A stretch of 64,000 bases of DNA from Mayamaea pseudoterrestris. Lineage: Eukaryota; Bacillariophyta; Bacillariophyceae; Sellaphorales; Sellaphoraceae. The DNA lies in the NCBI GenBank assembly GCA_027923505.1, contig BROI01000004.1:806001-870000 (forward strand), written 5' to 3'. How positions within the stretch are numbered: position 1 is the stretch's first letter; each line of letters starts with the position of its first letter. Position numbers and translations under genes: made by a program. This document shows positions 28,824 to 40,300 of the stretch, one piece after another. A model generated the notes under the pieces. The model saw only the letters and a program-made list of their open reading frames with translations. It had not been told where the DNA came from and ran no database searches.

Positions 28824-31280
28824 CGGCCGCTGATCGTTGCATCAACCGTTTCGACCATGCTCTTAATTAAAGTCGAACGTCGGGCAAAAGTACCAATTGG
28901 CCTGGATCATGCAATCGCCTCTCCTGTCCATCCATCGTGCGGGTGCGCGATTGTTCAATCGCCTCTTCTGCCCAGTCCCATCGCACCCGGCAAAAAACGA
29001 CAGCTCCACTGTTTCTATGTTCTTTCCGCCTTTCTGCCATATCCATCGTTTGACGTCGTCATGGAATGAAGCGTCCATTGTCCCATACTAAGACTAAATC
29101 CCTCTCTGTCAAGTCGTCAATCGGCCCGTAATCCCAATCGTCCAAATTATTAATATTCCTCTCCTTCGGGTGTGTTGCCGCGTCGTTTTGTGGTGTGTCG
29201 GGCGCGCGGGTCAACATCTTTTATCGGCAAAATCTAATATTTATCCTCTTCTTTTTCGATAATCTGCTTTCTCCGACGTCTCTTTCCTGATTGGTTTATC
29301 GGCGTCGTACCATGTTCTTTTTGCAAGTGTCGAGAATGAGGTCATGTCTAAGACTAAATCATCTTTTCAATCGGCCCGTAATAATCTATTCGGCGGTTTG
29401 GGCGGTTGGGTGAAATCGCTCATTATTCATCGTCTCTCTTTTTCGATAACTCTGCTTTCTTTTTGGGTCGATTTTAACACGATTTTCTTGACTAAAATCG
29501 TTATTTTGCAATTTCTGCGGTACATCTGTCCGTTGGCACGGGCTTGACATAAAAAATGACCTGGAGACGACGACTACTTGTAGTTCGTACGTTCGAACTT
29601 TGTCTTTAGAGGGCTGTCGCTGGGTAACCAATACCCCCGACAGTGGTTGCTGTGTTATGTTATCAATATCCACGACAATGGTTACTTCCCTCCTAGGCCC
29701 TGATAATGGTACCCTACGCCCGGCTGCTCCCATGACCAAGAGAAAGACATTCATTTAGTATTTGTGCAAAGTTTCAATATTTGTCGCGTAGCGATAGAGT
29801 CGGGCAATGCGACAATCTTGGAACGCTCCTCGATCGGCAATAGTTCGGCAACCTCCAATTCGGGATAAGGTGCCCTTCACTTGAAGCATTAAGAGCAGAT
29901 CATTGGCCTCCATCGCAATCTGGATTCCAAACAAAGGTTTCAATGACTGGAGGCACGACTGGAGGCAGTCGAAGTTGCAGCAGGCGGCACAGCAGGTAGG
30001 AAGGCTTGCACGTGGTTTCGGTCTTGGCTGGTAGCATTTGCATGACGTGGGTTCGGAAAAGTCTGCGCGCATGTAAGCAACTGGGCTTCATCAGCAATAA
30101 ATCAAAATTTTCGCTGCAGCACTGAGAAAGCACGGGCATGCAGCCTCTCTCAGAAGCATTGGCCTGAGTGTGGCCTGAGATGTTGCCAGGGTATCGATTG
30201 GCCTGAGTGTGGCCAGGGTCTGGTACATTCATGCGATGAGATGTAGAGAGTTGTCACATTTATTCTTGATTTAGGTTTTTGCGCACGACTGGATCATTCA
30301 ATTTCCGTGCATGTGTTTTTGACTGCCAGAGCAACTCCTGCATTTCAACATAGAACAAACTCATATGATCAGATTTTTTAAGTTTGCAACAGAGTGATTG
30401 AGATACCATAAGGTTAAATTCAAGGTTGACATTTATAAAACGAACTGCTATAAGACTCGGCTTTAGAATATGAAATCTGTGAAGAATGCTGGGTGATCTT
30501 ACATTTTGAACTAACTCTATCGCTGTGAACTCTGATGAAGTAAAAATTCATAAGCCTTAGTCTAAAAAACAAATGCTGTTAGCCTCAGGAACATTTAGCC
30601 CGATTTTCTGAAAGCCAGTTCAAAGACAACACGCACGTATATATTGTCGATTTGGTTTGGCGAAAATTAGGAATAGACAACTTTTTACCTCACCTAATCC
30701 TTTTTGACACGATTGCGTTGCACGAAGAATAGCATTGGGGAAATATTTCTTTTTAACGCCTTTGGAAGTTTGGAAGTGATTTTGTCAAATTACAGGGTTG
30801 AAGTTGATGAAGAATTCCCAATTTTTCTTGGAAATGACGAGAAAAAGCTCCGAGGTTAGCCTCTATAGCGCTTGAGAGGACCTCCACAAAAATTTGATAA
30901 ATATCAATGATGGCGGCGTTGAGAGGATTTTCTATAAAGGCCAAGGGTTTACTCAGGCTATTTGCTTAGGAAAAGGAAAGCGCCAGCGCACGAACTTGCT
31001 TTGGTGGCAAAGTATCGCTGCATTGACATAAACACATCTCAAAAGCAGTTAAAATAACATTGGCATCGGGTTGCGAGGCGCAGAAACCCAGGATTTGTAG
31101 AACGCGAGCATGGTCTTGTGAGTCGGTGTCGACTGTTTTCGAGGCAATTTAGTTAGAAGTTTCGAGGAGCTTTGAGTTACCTTTCGCAGAGGCGCCACTG
31201 GCAGCTTTGAGGGTCAAACTGAAGTGACAAAAGAACCAGAAGGCAAACACTATAAAAGATTATTTTCTTCTTTCTAGGCT
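28824..31280. other. gene-poor region with scattered short repeats
   Basis: No supported gene. A motif of the form CTAAGACTAAATC followed by TCAATCGGCCCGTAAT occurs twice, near 29088-29133 and 29346-29383. A palindromic GGCCTGAGTGTGGCC occurs twice at about 30161-30220. 30400-31200 is AT-rich with no open frame of note. A minus-strand frame at 29755-30072 has several Cys and ends RLYRYATNIETLHKY, but I recognise no domain. Confidence 0.4.
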
Positions 31281-31289
31281 CTGACGCTT

Positions 31290-31900
31290 CAATGCTTGTT
31301 GTATGTCCACTCTTCACTAACTGGTCCCACCATCACTGCAGACGGGACGACCCAGGCGCTCGCCTGGTGCAGAGATCCAAAAAAAGTTTGGTAGCGATTG
31401 CGTCGACAGTGGATTAACTTATCCATCGGCAACACGCCAGCGATTTCCAAAGCACAGGTAAAGGGAGGGTAATACCACCACTGCTACCCATGGGGAGTGT
31501 GTGGCACCAGGGCAGGAGTCAATAAAGTCATTGAGTGTCGCAGAACTAGGATAAACGATTTACAACCATATAGCAGGACTGATTGAGCCTCAGCCTTGCA
31601 GAACATTCCAAAATACGGGGGCTGGCTCCTGCCCGTGTGAGAAGGTGGGAGATCATGGCCCAACTCTTGCGCGCCTCTATGAAATTCCTGTGTACTGCTT
31701 GGCAAAACATTACAATGTGACAGCTCAGGTACACAAATGTTAAAACAAATCAAGATGACTTCATGTGCATGGCAGGCATTTCTGCTGCATGCCGCTGCTG
31801 TTTCTGGACAGGACCCTCCCGAATGGTTGGTCAAATTGAAGATTAACCGTTCCTTGTGAACAGTGTAGTACTCGTCGTTGATGGCAGTGAGCATAGCAGT
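31290..31900 (-). pseudogene. decayed non-LTR (LINE-type) reverse transcriptase C-terminal fragment
   Basis: The minus strand, read with several frame changes, gives successive blocks in the order found downstream of the catalytic YADD region in LINE-type polymerases: CQAVHRNFIEARKSWAMIS, then HLLTRAGASPRI, then GMFCKAEAQSVLLYGCKSF, then ALEIAGVLPMDKLIHCRR. The VLLYG and I/L-C-RR blocks are the most telling. The frame changes after SPRI and after KSF show that the copy is dead. No catalytic core is visible in the window and no target-site duplication could be found by eye. Confidence 0.65.
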
Positions 31901-32186
31901 CTTGAGGGCATTTTTGGTGATAAAAATGAGCTAGAATTTTGTGTTCAGTCAGTTGGTTTGTGAAGCAGTAGCAGGTGGGGCACTTAAATTAGCGCTGGGT
32001 GAATAGGAGGGGCAAATGGAAAGTTTTCATTGGGAAGTGCATCGGGCATGATGAGGCACAGAAAATCGTAGCCGTTGTTGTCAACACGGACAAGAATCTT
32101 GCGTGCGTTGGCGAGGAAAGGAGCAGTGACAGTCAATGGGTCAAGTAAGTGTAAGTTGCGTGAAATTCACTTTAGGAGGGGAGTAG

Positions 32187-33440
32187 CGAGTGTGACACTG
32201 CTGCTGGCCTGGTTTGGAGGCTACGCATTGGACTTGAAAGTGGGATGGACCTGCCTCATTCAGCAGACACATTGGATTTGAGAGTGGATGGACCTCTGAC
32301 TCATTAGGGGGACAATTAGACTTGAAAATGGGATGGACCTCACTCAACTAGCAAGACACATTGGACTTGAAACTGGATGGATGTCACCCTTTAGCGGGTG
32401 AACACATTGGACTTGAAAAGTGAGATGGACCAAACTTGGACTTGAAAGTGGGAAGGACATGACTCATTCAGCGGGACACATTGGACTTGAAAGTGGGATG
32501 GTCCTCATGTGTTAAGCTAAATACATTGGACTTATAAGTGGATGGATCTCACTTATAATCACGACATTATTTGCTATAATATTACTAGCACAGGATTGCT
32601 CACTTATAGCAAGTTTCTTGCTAGACAGATGTTAATTTCTCATATGACATATGGGATTCCAATGGGTTCTGTATTTTGAAGTTGTAAAAAGTGGGTCAAG
32701 TTGACCTGACGGTCTGTGGCACTGCCCCGCTCCTTGCTTGTGAATGTCGCAGAGAGTAGAGATTGTGACACTGCTGCTGGCCTGGTTTGGAGGTTGCTTA
32801 ATGGACATGAAAGTGGATGGTCACTGATTTAGCATAGTGGATGGACCTCACTCATTTAGCAGGAACACATTGGACTTGAAAGTGGATGGGCCTCACTCAA
32901 GTAGTGGGAACACATTGGACCTGAAAGGGATGCAGGAACACATTGGACTTGAAAATGTGGGAACACATTGGACCTGAAAGGGATGCAGAAACACATTGGA
33001 CTTGAAAATGGATGGGCTGCACTCATTTAGCGGGAACACATTGGACCTGAAAGTAGATGGGCGTCAATCATTTAGCTAACCCCATTGGACTTAAAAAGTG
33101 GACGGTAACTGATTTAGCAGGAACACATTGGACTTGAAAGTGGATGGGCGTCACTCATTTAGCTAACCCCATTGGACTTGAAAAGGATGGACCTCACTCA
33201 TTTTGCGGGAACACATTGGACTTGAAAGTGGACGGTCACTGATTTGGCAGGAACACATTGGACTTAAAAGTGGATGGGTGTCACTCATTTAGCTAACCAC
33301 ATTGGATATGAAAGTGGATGAACCTCACTCATTTAGCGGGAACACATCAATTGGCATTATTAGCACAGGATTGCTCACTTACATAGCATTTTTTTGCGAG
33401 ACAGGTTAGTGTCTCATGTGACATATTGAATTCTGACAGG
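32187..33440 (+). repeat. degenerate satellite, about 40-46 bp unit, in a duplicated block
   Basis: The recurring unit contains CACATTGGACTTGAAAGTGG followed by ATGG(A/G)CCTCACTCATTTAGCGGGAA with many substitutions and length changes. About 7-8 units lie at 32220-32535 and about 14 at 32800-33345. Both runs have the same flanks: GTGACACTGCTGCTGGCC on the left (32190 and 32762) and ATTAGCACAGGATTGCTCAC on the right (about 32581 and 33358). The whole block is therefore an ancient tandem duplication whose satellite part changed in copy number. No coding potential. Confidence 0.8.
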
Positions 33441-34364
33441 TGCTGCTGCCAACACTATAAATTGTGCAATGGCATATCTCTATGACATGCTCCTATCGTT
33501 TGGTTGTACTGCATGATTGAAGCATGTAAAAGCCTTTGCCTCCTCTCATTGCTGATCCTAGCGCGTCTGACACATGTGCTGGTTTGAATGGAATGGAAGT
33601 GGCATGGAGTATGTTTTAGCATTTTCACTTTGCCACAGAACTTTCAGGCTGATTGTTGACCATATTACAAGAAGGTGAGAGCAGGCAGCGCGTAGATCTG
33701 TGTTGCAATACAGGGAACAAGAAAATTCTCTAATGCTTTTTAGCTTGTGGAGCAAGTACGAGTGTCCACTTGTACATACTACCAGCATAATGATTGTGTT
33801 TCGGAGTATGAGCTCAACATAACTTTCCACCATGTATACATAGGATAGCTATGTACTCTACCAACAAGTTACAACACGTATCATATAATATATCACACCA
33901 CTTACGACCCCAGTCAGAGAGATAATGTCATCGTTAATTGACCTTTCAAACAGTTCAGTCCCCGATGTCCGTATCACGTCCTCGCCCGTAGAGCCAGTAC
34001 TTTCATGCATTACGGCCCTATGACCTGTTCACTCTTGGCCTCGCCGCCACGTGACTCAACATGCCAATGATGTTAAGCCCTTGCGTACCTATTATTTAAC
34101 AAATCGCCTGTCAAAAAAGTACTGTTGTTCTCAATGTACGATTTTACTTATCATGATCGATCGAGGGATGACTTGGCCCGCGCTAGACGAGCTCAAAGCA
34201 CACTGACAGGATGGTTTGGCCCTTGTGCATCTCAAACCGCGAAAGCGCGGCGCAGCGGCCATCGTCTCATTCTTTCGAAGCTGGAAACACAACACAAGTG
34301 CTTATTTCTTTGCTTGATCCAACTTGCAATCGAGAGAATATTTCAAGTCTACTGCGATACCATC
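33441..34364. other. intergenic region upstream of the giant gene
   Basis: AT-rich with no recognised gene. The last 400 bp should contain the promoter and 5' leader of the gene that starts at 34365. The open frame extends upstream to an ATG at 34125, but the protein encoded there is not signal-like and is taken to be leader. Confidence 0.4.
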
Positions 34365-37300
34365 ATGAAACTCATCAACTGTGCGGCTCTGCTGTCGTTG
34401 ATCGGACAAGCCAATGCCAACTGGTACACTCCAAAGGCTGTTCGTGACTTCGACTCCAAGGAAAGTGACGAAAATCTTGTTGCGTCTCAAGTCAGTCATG
34501 AGGCAGCTCTACTTTCGCCGATCAGTCTGACAAGTTGCGACGATCCTGTCGATATCTGCATTATGGACGACCATCCGGAAGGCGCGTTTCGAAAGTGCTG
34601 GCAGGTACTGGCCGGCAACACGATCTTTGCGGGCACCTTTTGCATTACCACCAACGAGTTTGAAGGAAGCGACACGTTCCACATCACGTTCGATACTACC
34701 GGCAGCGGCTGGTTTCTCGACGAGGCGAGTTTGTGGATTGGCGAGCATGGTACGTTTCCTCAAACCATCAAAGGCTTGCCACGCAGCGACCAATTCCCCG
34801 TTGCGACTGGACGTTTGAGCAAGACGCGACCTACCATCTACACGGCCGAGCTTCCTTTCGAGCACACTGGCGCCGTCGACGGACCATCTGGTAAAGTTTC
34901 GGCTTGCTGTGCAGGATCGGCGCCTGCAGTTTACCAAGTGCTTGCTCATTGTAAAGTTTACAACTCCGAATCCAGTCAAGTTGAGTCAATTTGGGGAAAT
35001 GCGACCGAAATCGGAGCGAACTGGGCGATTGGTGCAAATGTTACGCTTGGTTGTGACTGCGTCTCGTCTTCCACCGCTCACCAGGCGAAACGCAAGCGCA
35101 CCATGGCGAATGTACCAAGCCAGGCCATCACCCAATCCGATCGGAAGCTACAAGAAGGTACGAGCGCAGAGTTGTATGACGACGATCATTGGAATGGCTT
35201 ACATCTTCATTTTACTAACCCATCTCGCACAATAGACGCTGCAGACGTTGGTCAAGATCCAAGTACTTTGACGATGGAAGCCGACGACAACGACCTCGTC
35301 GCTGAAGATCAAGAATTTTTCACGGCGGCCAGGAATAACAACCCTAAGCCTACTAAGCCTCCAACTACTAAGCGTCCAACAGTTGCACCACCCCCGACAA
35401 CAGAACCACCGAAGGGCTGCGACACAGCCTATGCCTACTGCATCAACGCACCTCCTCCAAACGATAACAATCTTCCAGGTTGTTTCTCGGATTACGAAAA
35501 CGATTTAAAAAGCAACAGATGGGGCTGGGTTCATCAAGTTCCACCGAGCAGTTCTAATCCCTTTCCTTCCATCCAGTGCATCCTCTACGCTGGAGCAGGA
35601 CAGTGCGACCTTGATAAAGGCAAGAATGCGGGTACTGCCACGATTGAATCGAACAAGATCAAAATTCAGATGGCTGATGGCTATTCTTTAAGCGAGATCC
35701 ACTTTTATCATGGAACAGATGTCTTTCCAGCGGGCCCAAATGGACGTACTAGTTTGGTTGCCCCAGGACAGTACTCCAAGCCCGGATACGTTGCGACGGT
35801 AAATCCAAAGGAGTGGACGCCCAACAACGCCCCAATACAGCCAGGCGAGTATTTCATTTTGCACACCACAGTATGCGAGTCTAGTGCGGCACCAAGCAAG
35901 ACACCAAGCCGCACACCAAGCAAGACCCCAAGCCGCACACCAAGCAAGACCCCAAGCCGCACGCCAAGCAGGACCCCGAGCCGTACGCCAAGCCGCGGAC
36001 CTTCCCGCACGCCAACGCACAATGATCCAAGCCCCTTTCCTACAACTGAGCCCATGTGCCATTGCTGGTGTCCTTGTACTGAAGGTAAGACAAGGTGGGT
36101 GCTTCATACTCTCCAACTACTTTGTCTTTTCTCACCTTTTGTATATCTAATTTTTAAAGTTCCTTCTGGTGCACCAAGCCCATCTCCTAGTGGCGTGCCC
36201 TCACCGTCTCCAAGCGGTGTGCCAAGCCCATCCCCCAGTGGAGTCCCAAGTCCCTCACCTTCTGGTGTACCAAGCCCATCTCCTAGTGGCGTGCCCTCAC
36301 CGTCTCCAAGCGGTGTGCCAAGCCCATCCCCCAGTGGAGTCCCAAGTCCCTCACCTTCTGGTGTACCAAGCCCATCTCCTAGTGGCGTGCCCTCACCGTC
36401 TCCAAGCGGTGTGCCAAGCCCATCCCCCAGTGGAGTCCCAAGTCCCTCACCTTCTGGTGTACCAAGCCCATCTCCTAGTGGCGTGCCCTCACCGTCTCCA
36501 AGCGGTGTGCCAAGCCCATCCCCCAGTGGAGTCCCAAGTCCCTCACCTTCTGGTGTACCAAGCCCATCTCCTAGTGGCGTGCCCTCACCGTCTCCAAGCG
36601 GTGTGCCAAGCCCATCCCCCAGTGGAGTCCCAAGTCCCTCACCTTCTGGTGTACCAAGCCCATCTCCTAGTGGCGTGCCCTCACCGTCTCCAAGCGGTGT
36701 GCCAAGCCCATCCCCCAGTGGAGTCCCAAGTCCCTCACCTTCTGGTGTACCAAGCCCATCTCCTAGTGGCGTGCCCTCACCGTCTCCAAGCGGTGTGCCA
36801 AGCCCATCCCCCAGTGGAGTCCCAAGTCCCTCACCTTCTGGTGTACCAAGCCCATCTCCTAGTGGCGTGCCCTCACCGTCTCCAAGCGGTGTGCCAAGCC
36901 CATCCCCCAGTGGAGTCCCAAGTCCCTCACCTTCTGGTGTACCAAGCCCATCTCCTAGTGGCGTGCCCTCACCGTCTCCAAGCGGTGTGCCAAGCCCATC
37001 CCCCAGTGGAGTCCCAAGTCCCTCACCTTCTGGTGTACCAAGCCCATCTCCTAGTGGCGTGCCCTCACCGTCTCCAAGCGGTGTGCCAAGCCCATCCCCC
37101 AGTGGAGTCCCAAGTCCCTCACCTTCTGGTGTACCAAGCCCATCTCCTAGTGGCGTGCCCTCACCGTCTCCAAGCGGTGTGCCAAGCCCATCCCCCAGTG
37201 GAGTCCCAAGTCCCTCCCCAGCATCTCCAGTGGCGTCCAGCGGGAGCCCTCCCCGTGGCCCTCCTACCTTCTGGTGTACCAAGCCCATCTCCTAGTGGCG

Positions 37301-40300
37301 TGCCCTCACCGTCTCCAAGCGGTGTGCCAAGCCCATCCCCCAGTGGAGTCCCAAGTCCCTCACCTTCTGGTGTACCAAGCCCATCTCCTAGTGGCGTGCC
37401 CTCACCGTCTCCAAGCGGTGTGCCAAGCCCATCCCCCAGTGGAGTCCCAAGTCCCTCACCTTCTGGTGTACCAAGCCCATCTCCTAGTGGCGTGCCCTCA
37501 CCGTCTCCAAGCGGTGTGCCAAGCCCACTCCCCAGTGGAGTCCCAAGTCCCTCACCTTCTGGTGTACCAAGCCCATCTCCTAGTGGCGTGCCCTCACCGT
37601 CTCCAAGCGGTGTGCCAAGCCCATCCCCCAGTGGAGTCCCAAGTCCCTCACCTTCTGGTGTACCAAGCCCATCTCCTAGTGGCGTGCCCTCACCGTCTCC
37701 AAGCGGTGTGCCAAGCCCATCCCCCCAGTGGAGTCCCAAGTCCCTCACCTTCTGGTGTACCAAGCCCATCTCCTAGTGGCGTGCCCTCACCGTCTCCAAG
37801 CGGTGTGCCAAGCCCATCCCCAGTGGAGTCCCAAGTCCCTCACCTTCTGGTGTACCAAGCCCATCTCCTAGTGGCGTGCCCTCACCGTCTCCAAGCGGTG
37901 TGCCAAGCCCATCCCCCAGTGGAGTCCCAAGTCCCTCACCTTCTGGTGTACCAAGCCCATCTCCTAGTGGCGTGCCCTCACCGTCTCCAAGCGGTGTGCC
38001 AAGCCCATCCCCCAGTGGAGTCCCAAGTCCCTCACCTTCTGGTGTACCAAGCCCATCTCCTAGTGGCGTGCCCTCACCGTCTCCAAGCGGTGTGCCAAGC
38101 CCATCCCCCAGTGGAGTCCCAAGTCCCTCACCTTCTGGTGTACCAAGCCCATCTCCTAGTGGCGTGCCCTCACCGTCTCCAAGCGGTGTGCCAAGCCCAT
38201 CCCCCAGTGGAGTCCCAAGTCCCTCACCTTCTGGTGTACCAAGCCCATCTCCTAGTGGCGTGCCCTCACCGTCTCCAAGCGGTGTGCCAAGCCCATCCCC
38301 CAGTGGAGTCCCAAGTCCCTCACCTTCTGGTGTACCAAGCCCATCTCCTAGTGGCGTGCCCTCACCGTCTCCAAGCGGTGTGCCAAGCCCATCCCCCAGT
38401 GGAGTCCCAAGTCCCGCTCCTTCTGGTGTACCAAGCCCATCTCCTAGTGGCGTGCCCTCACCGTCTCCAAGCGGTGTGCCAAGCCCATCCCCCAGTGGAG
38501 TCCCAAGTCCCTCACCTTCTGGTGTACCAAGCCCATCTCCTAGTGGCGTGCCCTCACCGTCTCCAAGCGGTGTGCCAAGCCCATCCCCAGTGGAGTCCCA
38601 AGTCCCTCACCTTCTGGTGTACCAAGCCCATCTCCTAGTGGCGTGCCCTCACCGTCTCCAAGCGGTGTGCCAAGCCCATCCCCCAGTGGAGTCCCAAGTC
38701 CCTCACCTTCTGGTGTACCAAGCCCATCTCCTAGTGGCGTGCCCTCACCGTCTCCAAGCGGTGTGCCAAGCCCATCCCCCAGTGGAGTCCCAAGTCCCTC
38801 ACCTTCTGGTGTACCAAGCCCATCTCCTAGTGGCGTGCCCTCACCATCTCCAAGCGGTGTGCCAAGCCCATCCCCCAGTGGAGTCCCAAGTCCCTCACCT
38901 TCTGGTGTACCAAGCCCATCTCCTAGTGGCGTGCCCTCACCGTCTCCAAGCGGTGTGCCAAGCCCATCCCCCAGTGGAGTCCCAAGTCCCTCACCTTCTG
39001 GTGTACCAAGCCCATCTCCTAGTGGCGTGCCCTCACCGTCTCCAAGCGGTGTGCCAAGCCCATCCCCCAGTGGAGTCCCAAGTCCCTCACCTTCTGGTGT
39101 ACCAAGCCCATCTCCTAGTGGCGTGCCCTCACCGTCTCCAAGCGGTGTGCCAAGCCCATCCCCCAGTGGAGTCCCAAGTCCCTCACCTTCTGGTGTACCA
39201 AGCCCATCTCCTAGTGGCGTGCCCTCACCGTCTCCAAGCGGTGTGCCAAGCCCATCCCCCAGTGGAGTCCCAAGTCCCTCACCTTCTGGTGTACCAAGCC
39301 CATCTCCTAGTGGCGTGCCCTCACCGTCTCCAAGCGGTGTGCCAAGCCCATCCCCCAGTGGAGTCCCAAGTCCCTCACCTTCTGGTGTACCAAGCCCATC
39401 TCCTAGTGGCGTGCCCTCACCGTCTCCAAGCGGTGTGCCAAGCCCATCCCCCAGTGGAGTCCCAAGTCCCTCACCTTCTGGTGTACCAAGCCCATCTCCT
39501 AGTGGCGTGCCCTCACCGTCTCCAAGCGGTGTGCCAAGCCCATCCCCCAGTGGAGTCCCAAGTCCCTCACCTTCTGGTGTACCAAGCCCATCTCCTAGTG
39601 GCGTGCCCTCACCGTCTCCAAGCGGTGTGCCAAGCCCATCCCCCAGTGGAGTCCCAAGTCCCTCACCTTCTGGTGTACCAAGCCCATCTCCTAGTGGCGT
39701 GCCCTCACCGTCTCCAAGCGGTGTGCCAAGCCCATCCCCCAGTGGAGTCCCAAGTCCCTCACCTTCTGGTGTACCAAGCCCATCTCCTAGTGGCGTGCCC
39801 TCACCGTCTCCAAGCGGTGTGCCAAGCCCATCCCCCAGTGGAGTCCCAAGTCCCTCACCTTCTGGTGTACCAAGCCCATCTCCTAGTGGCGTGCCCTCAC
39901 CGTCTCCAAGCGGTGTGCCAAGCCCATCCCCCAGTGGAGTCCCAAGTCCCTCACCTTCTGGTGTACCAAGCCCATCTCCTAGTGGCGTGCCCTCCCAGTG
40001 GAGTCCCTCCCACCCAAGCGGTGTGCCAAGCCCATCCCCCAGTGGAGTCCCAAGTCCCTCACCTTCTGGTGTACCAAGCCCATCTCCTAGTGGCGTGCCC
40101 TCACCGTCTCCCAAGCCTTTCTGGTGTACAAGCCATTGAAGCCCATCCCCCAGTGGAGTCCCAAGTCCCTCACCTTCTGGTGTACCAAGCCCATCTCCTA
40201 GTGGCGTGCCCTCACCGTCTCCAAGCGGTGTGCCAAGCCCATCCCCCAGTGGAGTCCCAAGTCCCTCACCTTCTGGTGTACCAAGCCCATCTCCTAGTGG

